Below, piece after piece: positions 26,225 through 38,960 of a stretch of 64,000 nucleotides of DNA. The stretch is from Sweltsa coloradensis (taxonomy: Eukaryota; Arthropoda; Insecta; Plecoptera; Chloroperlidae). The stretch is from contig JAMZAV010002182.1 in assembly GCA_024449915.1 (NCBI GenBank), forward strand, positions 1 through 64,000. Reading direction: 5' to 3'. The notes below the pieces were generated by a model, which was not told the origin of the DNA, did not search any database, and saw only the letters and a list, made by a program, of their open reading frames with translations. The translations under genes and the position numbers were made by a program. The stretch's first letter is position 1; the number at the start of each line of letters is the position of its first letter.

Positions 26225-26480
26225 TATTTTACTTTTATTTATGTATTTATTTATTTATTTAACGACTATCCTATTCAGTCAAAAAACTGAATTACAAAGT
26301 AGCACAACTAAATAAATCTACTTACATAGATGTAGATACAGCAATGAACTAACAGTTAAGTAAATATTTGAAATACTAATATTACAACAACAATGTATTA
26401 AAACACAATGAATTTGGTAACAAATTTAAAAGGGATATTAAATTCAATTAATTTATTAACAAAATAAAAAAAGGGTGGGG
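26225..26480 (-). mobile_element. Repeat family D (LINE-like 3' end)
   Basis: Starts with TATTTATTTATTTATTT, then CTATTCAGTC, AAACTGAATTACAAAG, GCACAACTAAATAAATCTA and GTTAAGTAAATATTTGAAATA; the same order occurs at 29455 and, more loosely, 28145. Read on the - strand it ends in an AAATA tail like a LINE 3' UTR. Confidence 0.65.
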
Positions 26481-26774
26481 AATAAAAAGAAAAGAAAAAT
26501 TAGGAAAAAGAAAAAGAAGAAAGAAAAGAAATCATCAAAAATCAGGAAGAGCAAATCAGGGAGTAATCATCTTTTGTGGAAGAACTCACCGAACGCGAAT
26601 CTTCAATCTTGTGTTCAAATCTTGATAACAATTTAGTACAAAAGATCTTGACTCTAATATATAATTATTATATTTTCATTTTCTATTTTTCTAACCTCTA
26701 GGAATGATTGCACGACCCTATTCATGTGTATAATTATTAATTAGGTATTTTTGAGTTTGAGTAGTTGTAACGAG

Positions 26775-26876
26775 AACGTCCAAAGGGTGTTTAAGAGGAC
26801 TCAATCCCTTTCATTCGCATTAACGACCGAAAAAACATGAAAAAAACTTTCCGATTTCGGGAATCGAACCCAAACT
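26775..26876 (-). mobile_element. SINE family A fragment
   Basis: TTAAGAGGACTCAATCCCTT, CATTCGCATTAACGACCG and the inverted B-box GGGAATCGAACCC in family A order; head truncated. Confidence 0.75.
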
Positions 26877-28139
26877 AAGTTCATTTCACAATTTATTAAG
26901 TTATTGAGTTATAAAGTAGACAATATTTAACACAATCCAGGAACTAGGAAATAAACATTATTCAGTTATTTAAAATACCAACAATCCAGAGTGTTAAGTT
27001 GCAAGCTCAGTGTTGTTACAGTAAGAAAATGTGGGATGCCCGCTGTTGGGTATATATCAGATTTAACTGGTGTGACCCTCTTCAGTGACTAGCTAGGTCA
27101 ATCCCCAACAACTATAAGTAAGTCTATCCCCCACTGTGGATGTCTGGAATCAGTTTTACCCACCTTTTAAAGAAGTAACATGTGTCTACAACAATAATTG
27201 AAATGTATATGGAACATATATTAACTTTTAATAAGCTTGAATAAAACCTCGTTGCTTACTAAAGAAGCCATCAATCAATAGGTATAAAGAAAAATAATGA
27301 ATTTTTATGGCTTTTACATACTGAACTACAATCCTGTTGTTGGCTACAAAAGCTATAACGATTAAAACATTATTTCATACAATCATAACATTAAGTATGT
27401 CTTATGAATTAATAATAACTCATGTGAAAATAAGATTTTGTAACTAATAGAATACACTAATTAAAATATAAATAAAAAACGTGCGTCGCATCGAAACGCT
27501 TACTTTATCAAATAAGGTATTGAATATTACTAGTTCTAGATCATGATAATATGTGTAAATTCTACCTTCCAAATCCTTTTTTTAAAGTAGAATCTCATTA
27601 GATAGGTGAATGTTTAGTGAGCTCAAAGTTTGGAGCTCGGGTAGTACCTAAACCCACTCTAGCCCTGATAGGGTTGTGAAACACGATGCCTTGCTCGAAT
27701 ATCAAGTTACGTAAAGAAGTTGCGTGAACCTTAGGCAATCTCTTTCAACTTGAGATCTTCTCTGAATATTCTTCCTTCCTGGGTCTTCTTGCTCCACCAT
27801 ACGGGACCTACAACCAGCTCATGGAAATTGATTCCTTAACGAAGCAGACTAATTATTATTGAACTAAACTTTACCCCCCCCCCCCCCACCCCCCCCCCCT
27901 CTTGAAACACCCCATATACTGGTAACATGATCAGGTAACATGGAAGCTTCATTAGAAAGGAGATACCGTTATACGGCCTACCGATCTCGAGTTGAGTGGA
28001 AGCTTTCTAATGTTTTGAGAACTCAAATACAGACAAAATTCAATAAATTTGATACACGAAGGAAAATGTTAGGTTGTTATTATTCCTATTTTTAAAGTTA
28101 TATTTAATGTGAATTCTCGTACGTTTGATTACACAGGGA
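26877..28139. other. No gene; poly-C tract
   Basis: AT-rich. An almost pure C tract of about 26 bases lies at 27874-27899. Confidence 0.45.
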
Positions 28140-28144
28140 CTGTA

Positions 28145-28400
28145 TATAAAGTGTAATGATTTATTCAACGTGTATTCTATTGTTATAAAAACTGATTACA
28201 AAAGAGAACAACAAAATAGAATTTTGTACCAAGTGCACACAAAACAATTAAACGTTATTAATCAAAGTTTGAAATTGAAATACTAGTTCAACATTGTATA
28301 ATAATAATTGACAACAAAATTTCGAAGAATATATTAGATTTGAATACAAAATATGAATTAAAGTGACAGAATAAACATAAATAAAAATAAAAGGGAAAAG
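28145..28400 (-). repeat. Diverged family D copy
   Basis: TTATTCAACGTGTATTCTAT, TTATAAAAACTGATTACAAA and GAGAACAACAAAATAGA follow the family D order; diverged. Confidence 0.45.
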
Positions 28401-28528
28401 TAACCAAAAAAAGTCTTAAGGGAATAGAAAGGTTGCAAATAAAAATTAGGTGTTTAAATTCTGTTTACTATTGGAATGAAAAAATATGTTAACCGGGGTA
28501 ATAAAACATGAAGGCGGGACACACGCTT

Positions 28529-28553
28529 AGACAGACGGACAGACGGACAGAGG

Positions 28554-28633
<80 letters not shown>
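28529..28633. repeat. CAGA microsatellite
   Basis: About 105 bp of ACAG/CAGA repeats, pure from about 28555, the complement class of the GTCT run at 21761. Confidence 0.97.
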
Positions 28634-29454
28634 TGAAATAAATGTTTATGGGAAGCTTCGGATCCAAATTAGCCTACATTTTACATAAGGCACTAAATAT
28701 CTTATCACTAACTCAATAAATAATGATAATGTTCATAAAAATACACTCGTGCTTTCAAAATCATAATCTTATGATCTTATGAAATCTTAATCATTGCTTT
28801 ACCAGAAGGATAGTAATTAAACAAACAATATTGAACAAATATGCATGAAATACAATTCAATCAAAAATTGTACGAAAGTCAACAACATTTTGTATTTAGA
28901 AGTAATTTTGCCCATAAAGTAAACGTCAAAAATATAAAAACTCACCTTAGAAAGTAAATTAGTGAGTGTGTAAAGAAAATGTACGTTTTATTTACGTCCA
29001 TGTTTATATTAGAGTCGACAGGGAGATTGAAATGAATGCAATGTCAATAAATATGAAATCCATTAATGAAAGCTGGCGTAAAGCTAAACATGCTAGGAAA
29101 TTACTTTGTAAACCCCGTATGAGCGACAGTTTGACGACCCCTATTGGATGGTTAAAAGCCTCGGTAATACCGTTGAAGAGGAAAATTAAATGGTGCCAGT
29201 TCTAAGTTACATAAACGATTCCAGAGTGCATAGCTCCAGAAAGTAATTATTTGAAACGGGATGCTGGAGAGAACATTCCACCCTCATCACAAAAGCTAAT
29301 GAAACAATTACGAGGGTGGTACCTTGATTGCAAGGTCGTGTGTGTTCGGCAAACATCGGGGGGTGGCGCTTAAAGCCGAAGAAGAAGAAAGCACATTTAC
29401 ATCTCTGTTTCGGCTACGTTATCTGTTTGAGAGTTATTAATTGTTTTGAATAAC
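28634..29454. other. No recognisable feature
   Basis: A 79-codon open frame at 28966-29205 (+) has no recognisable domain. Confidence 0.4.
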
Positions 29455-29705
29455 AATTATTTATTTATTTTGTATTTGCTTATTTAACGTATATACTATT
29501 CAGTTATAAAACTGATTTACAAACGAGGACAACTAAATAAATCTAAATATATAGATGCAGACACAACAATGAACTACAGTTAAGTAAATATTTGAAATAG
29601 TAATATTACAACAAAAATGCATTAAAACACAACAATTTGTGTAAAAAAAATTCGAAAAGGTTATTAAATGCAATTAATTAATAAACAAAATTTAAAAAAG
29701 TGGTG
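29455..29705 (-). mobile_element. Repeat family D (LINE-like 3' end)
   Basis: Closely parallels 26225-26480: TATTTATTTATTTTGTATTT, ATTCAGTTATAAAACTGATT, ACAACTAAATAAATCTAA, GTTAAGTAAATATTTGAAAT. Followed by an AAAAG run. Confidence 0.65.
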
Positions 29706-29718
29706 GAAAAATGGTAGA

Positions 29719-29850
29719 AAAAAAGAAAAGAAAAGAAAAGAAAAGAAAAGAAAAGAAAAGAAAAGAAAAGAAAAGAAAAAAAAGAAAAAAAGAAAAAAAA
29801 GAAAAAAAGAAAAGAAAAGAAAAGAAAAGAAAAGAAAAGAAAAGAAAAAA
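29719..29850. repeat. AAAAG microsatellite
   Basis: About 130 bp of AAAAG units with A-rich interruptions; source of lysine- and phenylalanine-rich artificial frames. Confidence 0.97.
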
Positions 29851-29949
29851 TCTAAAAAAATATTACAATGTACACCGTATCGCACTCTAGGCAATTTTAT
29901 TTTCTATAGTTAAATATTAAATAGAGTAATAATTTAATAAAAATAAAGT

Positions 29950-30025
29950 AAAGCTTGAGGTTCTGGGTTCGATCCCCAGTCGGGGAAAACAATAACGACA
30001 AATTCTATCATTCAATAACTATGCC
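29950..30025 (+). mobile_element. SINE family K fragment
   Basis: GGGTTCGATCCCCAGTCGGG, then AACAATAACGACAAATTC and TATCATTCAATAAC, collinear with 25395. Confidence 0.6.
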
Positions 30026-30089
30026 CTAAAAGAGAGCTTTTGCTTAAAAACTTGAATTCAATTAATGAACTGTTTGATTTTCTTATCAC

Positions 30090-30400
30090 TTGCAAAATAA
30101 TTTAGGGGCGAAGATCCCTTATTTACATCACTCTTCTGTCAGTCCGTCCGTCTGCGTGAGTCACGTCTCACGATGCAAACACCTCCGATTGGTTTGCGTT
30201 TTTCAACATTGTCAACAAGGATGAAGAGAATTGTTTTTTGTGACCTCGGTGGGCAGGGGGCGGGGGCGGGGGAAACCTCAATTAAAAATAGTTCTCCTTG
30301 AACCCGGCACCTCCACCAAAAGAGATTCACGTAGATAAATTATATTCGTCCATCATTCGTCAGACTGTTGAATAAAAACCTTCGCTCCTATATTGGATTT
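30090..30400 (+). repeat. Interspersed repeat R-A, most complete copy
   Basis: Order: GCGAAGATCCC, CACTCTTCTGTCAGTCCGTC, GTGAGTCACGTCTCACGATG, CACCTCCGATTGG, a G-rich segment, CCCGGCACCTCCACCAA at about 30305 and CCTTCGCTCCTATATTGG. Defines the family used for the other copies. No coding frame. Confidence 0.7.
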
Positions 30401-30424
30401 AATTTTTTTTATCGTGGGAAACCT

Positions 30425-30656
30425 GTTATAGGGTGCAATTAGCCCCTCTTCAGGTGAACTAGGTATGTGCGGATAGGAAATTGTGAATGGATGTCCGAGG
30501 GCTATTTAAGAGGACTCAATCCCTTGCATTCGCCTTAACGACTGAGGAAAACCTCGGAAAAAACCTTCAGTCAGGATTGCCGGTCTCGACGGGATTCGAG
30601 CCCGGGACCTCCCGAATCAGAGTCGAGCGCTTAGCGCCCGAGCCAACACTGTCGGT
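30425..30656 (-). mobile_element. SINE family A, near full length
   Basis: Closest to the copy at 25611: GCCCCTCTTCAGGTGAACTA, GAGGACTCAATCCCTTGCAT, CTTCAGTCAGGATTGCCGGT, CGACGGGATTCGAGCCCGGG, GCCAACACTGTCGG. Confidence 0.9.
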
Positions 30657-32082
30657 TATTGGCTTAGAGGTGCTTATTTTAATACAAGTTAATTCTTAGT
30701 ACACTCTTCTTGTAGGAATTCTTCAATTGTGTATGTATTCATTCTTTCAATTACATTTAATTAAATCAGCTGTTTTTTAAAACAAATTTTAAATCAAATT
30801 ATACGTTTCTTCTGCAATATGTTATTAACATGCAGCGCTAATTTAAAGATTTGTAACCGATTTTCATCATATTTTTTATGAATGTTTTATATTCACGACA
30901 ACTCTTACAAACATAAATGTTACAATATCGTGAACACAATTAATTATTCCAATTGATTTCAATAACGCAGAAAAGAACTAACGTTTTCAAATTGTTTACT
31001 TTTTGTTGGATGTTTTTGTAGAGGCTTTCAGTGCGGTCTGATGAACCGTTCCTAAACAAACATCAAAGAACTTTGCTTGTTACGAATAACGAAATGTGAA
31101 ACCGAACGGGCATGTACAAGGTAAAATGAAAGTTCCATTCATCAAGAAGGTTGAATTATTTATACGGGTTTTAGTTTGTGTTCCTTCAATTCCATTGTTG
31201 CTACATTAAACAAAATGAGCAAACAAGAAATACTTTTTGTTTTTACTTATTGAAATAAACTGAAGATTCACAATTTTTCTTTAACTTTTCTATTTCACAA
31301 CACAGCAGAATGGCATCACTACTATTTTTAGTGGTTGTTTATTTTGTTCAAGTTTTAGAATCGTGTTATATTTTTGTAAAAAGAGCAATTAGATTCGGCC
31401 TGAAATTTACAAGAAAAGTTTATTTTATCGAGGAGTCTAGGTATCTCTAAAGGATAAACTTAAATTCAAGTATATACTGGGAATATTAATTATCATATTA
31501 TATTTGCACAAAAATTAATATACTCACTGGAAATATAAATTCACAAATTTACTCGGAAACGTAGTAGGGAACAGGTTAAATTATTTTACAGAACATTTCA
31601 GTCATGTCGGGCTTAACTACTACGTCGGGCAATGGTCTGACAAGAACAAAAGTTTTAATTATATAAGGTTTCGCCATGCACGGTCCATTATGTGGTTAGT
31701 CGCATGTGCTGCGGTGGTTTATTTGTTGGCTTGTAGATTTATTTACATTGCCAACTTTCCAGACCAAATACGCATTTTTGCGAGACGAGGAAAAATACTG
31801 GATATGTAAACCACGCTATAAAATTAAATTCACCTCAAATGTTTGTAGCAATGTATCTCAAATTTTTCGAAAAATTCCAAATGAATTATAAAACTCGCAA
31901 AACATCACACAACCCAGTATAAAATGTGAAAGGTTATCAAAGATATAAATTGTATTTGGATAGCAATATTTATTTAAGCCTCTGTTTCTCCATACTGGAG
32001 ATATTGACAATAATTTAGCTTTAGATGCGGTACTAAAGAAGAAAATTGTTTATTGTTGTGTTTGTTTTAAAAACTATGTTAT
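30657..32082. other. No recognisable feature
   Basis: AT-rich intron; the 61-codon open frame at 31706-31891 has no domain. Confidence 0.45.
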
Positions 32083-32515
32083 AAATAAATAAATATATTT
32101 GTATTGAGAGACTACCCACTCGGTCACAGAAAAGATTTTCAGTGGAGGGGGTTCGTAAAATTTTTAATGCAGACCAATTCAACCCTGTAGGCGCCGACAC
32201 CATCGACGAGCGAACAATGACCAACTAGAGACCGGCATATTAAAGTAGGAAACACCGATCAATCAAGCTGGACACGATTACACCCGCGGACAGCGCCAGA
32301 ATCAACAAGGCTGATTCGGAACAACATTAGATTTTATTATGTGCCGCGTTGCTAGGACAGCTCTAAAGTTACAGTTGTCAAATTCTTAAGCCATGAATTA
32401 ATGGGCTTAAGTCCAAATCAGAAGTTATAAATCGTTTGACTATGGCAGAAATCGACCCCTAAACCTTCCGCTTTAGCAGTAGACACGCTAGCCACAAGAC
32501 TAACGAATTAAACAC
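32083..32515 (-). mobile_element. SINE family C, second copy
   Basis: Tail ATAAATAAATAAATA at the left, then CCACTCGGTCACAG, GATTTTCAGTGG, CATCGACGAGCGA, CAGAATCAACAAGGCTGATT and GGCTTAAGTCCAAATCAGAA, matching 20767-21197 end to end. The head at the right is more decayed (B-box GAAATCGACCCC). Confidence 0.82.
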
Positions 32516-34150
32516 GTTAGTAGGATGTGATTATGAGCTTGATCATATGGCATGTTGAAGTTGGGACAAACTTTTGAAATATTTGCAATAACAAAACAAC
32601 ATTCCTTATAAATCTAACAGATTCTTAAAGGTAAATTAATATCATATGTATTTACAAACATCTAGACGGCGGTGACAATATTACTTTAAAATTATTTGTA
32701 TCTAAAAACGTCTACAAACATCATTATATTTTTTTCTAATTGATATGATTGAACCTTGTGATATGGATAACTTACATTTGCAAAACAGGGAGAAATAATT
32801 TAATTTGTTCTCCGCTTATATCATGATTAAGAAATTTTAGGATGATTGTGATTGTGGTAAAATTGAAACCGTTGATCATTTACAGTAATTAGCTTAATGA
32901 TTACCAAGCAATCATCATAAAAGGCAATTTAATTAGTGTATTATTTGCTAATAGAATGCAAAATACTCTGATAATTAGAGTAATTACACAGGTTTATAAA
33001 GTGATTTCGGTGTTTTACGAGTTTTGCGAGTTTTTGTGGCCAGTGAATCGATTTCATAATTTCTAATTCGTAATCCGTAATCGCATGACTGAAAATGTAA
33101 CATTCAATTTTGAATGATATCAACTGTCGTAAAAGTTTGCCCCTACTAATCATGTTATCATTACAATAAATATTTTGGGTTTATTAAACTTATTCCAGGT
33201 TTATGGCAAAATTTCCCACCATTTAAAATAATATTAGACCTTCAAGCAATAATCTGAACTAATACAACAGTGTTTTATCATTTCATAAAAACTCTGTTTT
33301 TACTGAAAATATATCGTATGTACTTTATTGTTCTCAACTCATGTATAATCTATTAACAACAAAAACCTAAACATTTATGATCAACTGGAGTGGTTGTATT
33401 TATTCATATGTGTGCAGTATTGAAAAAATGTATATCAATAGATAGAAGGTGACCAATTTGTTGATGAAGTAGCTTTGATTCCATTTTTTCCCCTAACCCG
33501 TTTTCGTACTCATAACTTAATGTTTATTTTATTATTATATTATTATGTTTATTAATATACGTGAATGCAATTAAAAATATCTGCCTTGAAATCTACAAAG
33601 TGTCTTTATATAGTAGACGAAGACAAATATGTCTGACGGGCGAAAGAGTCACGCTATCATTTATCAATATCTGTTAAGAGAATAAGTTTTGGTAATATTT
33701 GACATTATGTCACCTATACGAATCGATTTTAATAAATAGCTAGCTGACTGTGTTATTTGTGAATAAAAGTGTTCACGGCGATGGGTATTTGTCTGTTTGC
33801 GACTTATATAAAACTCTAGTCGACGTACGAATAAAAGGTTAATAAAAATACGCTGACGACTTCCAAATGTGACAGTGGAAGTCATTTGTCAGAGTTATTA
33901 GGAAAAGTTAAAAGTCAGCGTCGCCCCAGATATTCTTAGCCTGACGACAAAACCCGTGACAACTTTTCGTTATTATTTTAAAAGGTTTTAACTTTATACG
34001 AATCTAGCAAAGTTTGTGTTTCTAGTCTAAATTTTACAGTCTCATATAAAAGTAATATTTGAGATTACTTTCTTAAAATTACAGTCAAACATGATAATAT
34101 CATAGAATTTGAGTCCCAACGAAAACGATGTGTGTTACCAATGTTATACC
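32516..34150. other. No recognisable feature
   Basis: AT-rich intron; no domain in the open frames at 32941-33153 and 33664-33885. Confidence 0.45.
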
Positions 34151-34838
34151 TAAACTAGGAAAACGCTAAAGTCCCGCCGCGTTGATGGATGAGCGTTTTT
34201 GTAATTTTTTTGTTTGCGTTTTTTGCGTTTGCTTGCACTTTTCCTTTGCAAGTGCTTTTTGAATGCATTGTAGGTGATTGTTGTCAAGTTTCTATTGTTA
34301 CGTGTTAATTGGTATTATAAACCTCAATAAACTCATATTAAAACCTTTATTTCTGTGGATTCTGGCTAACTTTTTCAACTTTTTCTTTCAAAAGGTACAA
34401 CATCACCATAACCTTAATGTCCATGTGAAATCTGAACGTTGTAGCCCCACCCGTTTGGTCAGAATCGGCCCGAATGGGACGAAAATATCGCTCTAAAAAT
34501 TGAAAAACTTATATTAAAACCTTTATTTCTATAAATTCTGGCTAACTTTTTCAACTTTTTCTTTCAAAAGGTACTACATCACCATAACCTTAATGTCCAT
34601 GTGAAATATGAACGTTGTAGCCCAACCCGTTTGGTCAAAATCGGACCAAATGTCACGAAAATATCGCACTAAAAATCGAAAAAAATCGTAAAAGTACGAT
34701 ATTCATGAGAAATATTTTTTCGATTGTACCCAAAAACAATACACCTCTAAGTTTAGAGAAAACGAAGGTCCCCTCCAATTTTCATCAAGATCGCATATGC
34801 CGTTTGCCCGGAATCGAGCGAACAAACAAACGGAAAAA

Positions 34839-34870
<32 letters not shown>

Positions 34871-34947
34871 ACTCGAGCTAAATATTTTGGGGGGTCAGTG
34901 AAATTGAAGTCTTCGCTCCACTCGCTACGCTCGCTACGCTCATCCAA
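34151..34947 (+). repeat. Repeat family H with internal duplication
   Basis: Starts TAAACTAGGAAAACGCTAAA and GCGTTGATGGATGAGCG and ends CTACGCTCATCCAA. A block of about 170 bp is duplicated in tandem (about 34334-34505 and 34506-34680), each with CAACTTTTTCTTTCAAAAGG and CCTTAATGTCCATGTGAAAT. An A tract fills 34840-34869. Class uncertain; the related inverted ends suggest a non-autonomous DNA element. Confidence 0.8.
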
Positions 34948-35966
34948 TTATTTCAAACATTCTTCTCTGTATTATAAGATGTAAATGTGTCTATATCATC
35001 GAAGCAGTTGTAGTTTTGTGACGTTTCTTTTCTTTCTTTTCTATCCTTAAAAAAACATCGTCCGTTTGTACTCATTTTTTTTAATTTCCCGTCATTTATT
35101 ATTCATCATATCTTTGACATCAAGTATCTACCTACAAGTACCAAGTAAAGTAACTGAATCTAAACATTTAAAAATACACATCAAAATTTAAAACTCTAAA
35201 AGATGTTATACAAATCATTAAATACACGAATAAGAATTTTACCATTACAAACTGAAACTATAGTAACTGTTATAATCGAATAAGAAAAATACTAATATAA
35301 CAAAAACGCACTAAACTAAACAAATAGCTTAATAATAAATATTAGATTAATAAAAACTTAAAAAGTTGACTTCAGTTACAAAATAATACAAATAAAGTGA
35401 CAAGGTGATAAGAACAATTAGTCGTCATAATGATAAACTGGCACAAACAGCTGTTTTAAATGAGTGAGGTTTCATAAGATTGATGTCGTTTTTTTATAAT
35501 TTGTTGAATCTTAAATTCGGTTGACGGGAGAAAGTTTCAACCGACTAATATTCCCGAAATGTCGACAAAAATATAAAATCTACTTCCAGGAATATTAAGA
35601 TTATCTGGACGAAATGAGACCGCGCTCGATATTTCATTATTGATTTTGTTTCCATGGTAAGTGAAGAATGGTATGTGGAATATCTAAAGAAATTTTAACA
35701 AAAGTCAGAAAAACAAAACAACTAGGTACCTTGACAGAGTCATGGATTGAAACCCGCATAATGGTTTATTTATTACAGTTCTTAGCGTGGGTCTTGCGCT
35801 CCCGTCGTTTCCTCGCGTCAAATGGGCTGGAAAGTCGCCGGAAGTTGGTCAGTTACTAGCTTCCGTCTGGCTTAATAAATATCTCGGTGCGGCCAGTCAC
35901 TTTGCATGCATAGGGAGACCGGCATCGCTTGAATACGTAACTAGGTAGAAGACCGCAGGAGAGTTT
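34948..35966. other. No recognisable feature
   Basis: AT-rich intron with no feature seen. Confidence 0.4.
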
Positions 35967-36130
35967 TAAAACATAAGTAGTAGTAGTTTATTGTACATTA
36001 CCTGCCCCATGACGGGAGAGGTCGGCCAGAGTAGGGTACATACCCTCTTTAGCCTACATGATTGAACAGAGTATAACCTATAATGATAATACTAATATTC
36101 AGTTCATATCTCATAATGTCATAATAATTA
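35967..36130 (-). mobile_element. Element E 3' end, inverted
   Basis: AAGTAGTAGTAGTTTATTGT (tail-like AGT units), CATGACGGGAGAGGTCGG and TACCCTCTTTAGCCTA mirror 22600-22695. Reads as a LINE 3' end on the - strand. Confidence 0.55.
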
Positions 36131-36512
36131 TTGGAAAATTGAATAAATTAAATTGAATAAAATTGATATGGATGAAGTAAAGGAACCGTATCGAATGGTA
36201 ATGGTGATTTAAGTTTAGGTCTGAGGGATACAATAATATGACGAGTGATTATTTAATATATATCATTATAATTATCAGTAATTTTTTTTTTTTTTTAAAT
36301 AAATGCGAAGATGGTTAGAGCTGGTTAGATTATGTAAATAAGCGTTGACATCTTCATTCCTTGTCCATGGGGAAAATACGTTTTAGTGGGGTCAACATAC
36401 CAAAGAATGCACCTGCGCTTCTTAGGATTTTAAAAGATGAGAATTTAAAAAAGTATAAGTTGTATGGTTTTTAACTTTTGATTTGATATAAATAATTACC
36501 ATACTCTTAAAC
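36131..36512. other. No recognisable feature
   Basis: AT-rich; possibly the decayed body of the preceding element. Confidence 0.3.
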
Positions 36513-36682
36513 TGCGAATGCATTATTACACAGGGAGTCGACTACGTGTTGTACAGACTTCTACTCATCACTTAGATGTTGGCTGGTCGCTGTTCAGGAG
36601 GAATCCCCGCGCTTAGACACAACGCCGAACTAAAGTATTATCTACAGGACCCGGCACCTCCACCAACACTCTAGAAATTATG
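36513..36682 (+). repeat. Repeat R-B, copy 1
   Basis: GGGAGTCGACTACGTGTTGT, CTCATCACTTAGATGTTGGC, GAGGAATCCCCGCGCTTAGA and GACCCGGCACCTCCACCAAC, ending TCTAG. Nearly identical to 45652-45830 in the opposite orientation. Confidence 0.85.
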
Positions 36683-36738
36683 CTGAATTAACCGTTTACT
36701 GCGAGTTTCGACAGTAACAGCTATGTAATACTAACTTA

Positions 36739-37223
36739 GGCCCTGTCCCAAAGCCTTGTAGTATACTAAATAGTGTACTAAAGAAGCGGATGTGACGTCA
36801 GAAGTATGCAGCCAAAGCGCGTAATAGTCGAAAATTTAGGAGGCAGACGATAGGAGCCGAAAGTGTATACTTACTACGCCGCACCAACTCTACTTAAGAT
36901 GGCGGACGACAAATGCCAAGAACGCGCGGAAGCTACAATACAATATATGTTCACCATTATTATTAATGTAATTATTGTAGTAGATAAAAATAATGTTATA
37001 TACTTAGCAATTATTAGATTGGATGCAATCTGATGGTTTTTAATAACGTTCAAGTTACCATAACCTAGAAATATACTTGCATGCCATAGAAATTCACACT
37101 GTTCCCGCCAGGTGACGCTACTGCTTTAGTCTACTAGACCAATGTTCAAGCACGTAGTACATACTAGCCAAATTTAGTCGACTACGAGGATTTAGTCTAT
37201 ACTTCGAGCTTTGGATCACGGCC
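36739..37223. mobile_element. PIF/Harbinger-like MITE
   Basis: The left end GGCCCTGTCCCAAAGC and the right end GCTTTGGATCACGGCC form imperfect terminal inverted repeats; each is flanked by TTA (36736-36738, 37224-37226). GGCCCTGTCCCA-type ends and 2-3-bp TA-containing duplications are typical of Harbinger/ISL2EU-type elements. The 485-bp interior is non-coding and has several GTACTA/TAGTAC sub-terminal words. Confidence 0.75.
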
Positions 37224-37226
37224 TTA

Positions 37227-38515
37227 TTAAAAGCTATCAATACAATTATTTTTTTAAAATACAATATTACCAAATATAAAACTTATCAGAACAATTATTT
37301 AAAAAAATACAATATTACCAAATATGAAAACTTATACTCAATTTTGAAAACGAGTAAAAAAGTATAACAATAATGGAAAAGCGGAGGGGCAACATTCAGG
37401 TTGAGGTCGAATTGATTTAGTTCGTATGGTAAATTATCATATTGGGCATTATCTATGATGCTGAATGGTGATTAATTTGACAGAATAGTAAATTCTATAA
37501 TTTGATGGACGAATGACTCTTATGATAGTTGATGGGTGTGTTGTCAGTTCAGAAAGGGGGCATGATGCACATTGTTTTTTTTAGATTATTATTTCAAAAT
37601 TTGTTCTACTATACAGTAAATCCTGTGTACGAGTTTCTTGTATTTTTTTTCAATATTTAATTTGGAATTAAAGGTGCGATAACCGTAAGGTCATTATGCA
37701 AATCAATTTTCATAAGTGGTTTGGATATACGTAAGATTAAGAAACACATAAAACCTAAGTTGATTCTTATAGTTTTTTTTAATGATTTTTTGCTATTTTA
37801 AAAATGATCCAGGTTGTAAACAGCAATGAACACTATAAACACTTAGTAACTGAGTTAAATGTACTTTTAGTTTCCTCCTCATACACTGTAATTTGCAATT
37901 TCTCTTTGCATATTTAAAGCTCCTTTGCCAAGTTTTGCACAAGACTAATTTAAGCTTCCATCAGAAATGATGTCACTTGGTCAAAGTTTCCCTCATAAAA
38001 TACGTCCCAACCTTCTACGAAACCCCCAAAAATTCCAGATATTAAACATAAAATCTAAACTAAAAGTTAGAACATTCATAAATTATTAACAAGACGACGT
38101 AGCACAAGCTCCATCTAGTTTAGTGTCTCCTTTGTGTAGTTAACTATTCGCCAAGAAGCGACCTACTACACGAATGGAATAATTAGTTCGCAAGTATGCC
38201 GATAGTCTCGACGCTTGCTCATAGAAAGATGGCGACATTTTAATCCACTCAACAATGTGAATTAAATTATCTAGTTAGAGTGTCTCCCGGGAGGACATTG
38301 TCTGTAATATTACGTCGCTGGAGACGACATATTAACAAACTTCATCAGAGACGTTATGTAAATATCACTAATGAGTTGATGCTCGGTGGAAGTTTAACTC
38401 GGTGTTAGCATTAAGGTTGGCGGGTGCACAATCTTCGGGTATATCTCGGGAAACAAGTTTAATAATGTTGTCTTGATAGCTCGATACGAAACAACGGGAG
38501 GGTTAGGTTGAAGTT
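37227..38515. other. No recognisable feature
   Basis: AT-rich. A short duplication (ACAATTATTT, AAATACAATATTACCAAATA) occurs at about 37230-37330. Confidence 0.4.
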
Positions 38516-38960
38516 TTTTCTTGTTTTCGTTTGGGACGATGATTTTGGAATGAGATTATCGTTTGGGAGGTGAAACTGACGAAGTTATTGAGCGAGCGTA
38601 GCGAGCGTCTCCACTTGACTCTTATGGCTCGAATGTCTGTTTTTTTTTTTTTTTCTGTTACTGCTTCGATACAGGTCGCACCGTTTCTCTGATCGACCTG
38701 AAATTTTTTACACATGTACATACCACCTAGGCGGGTTGCTGTATAGTTTTTGAACAAAATCCGATCGTTGGTTATAAAATATAAAAAATAAAATAAATAA
38801 ATAAAAAAATAAAAATGTTCCGATCGTTATGAAATTTTGCAGGGTCAATAAGTACAACATTCTCTCCTTTTTTCCAAATTTTCAGCTAAATCGGTCAAGA
38901 CCTTAAAGACTTATTGGTAATCATAATTCGAAAAGTGATGTTAAAAAAATGAAGGAGGCA
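38516..38960. repeat. Possible family H-related element
   Basis: TTGAGCGAGCGTAGCGAGCG at about 38588 resembles the inverted end of family H; followed by a T tract (38640-38655) and non-coding sequence of the style ACAAAATCCGATCGTTGG. Boundaries unknown. Confidence 0.4.

Noticed and set aside
29664..29913. Lysine-rich and phenylalanine-rich frames
   Set aside because: Produced by the AAAAG microsatellite.
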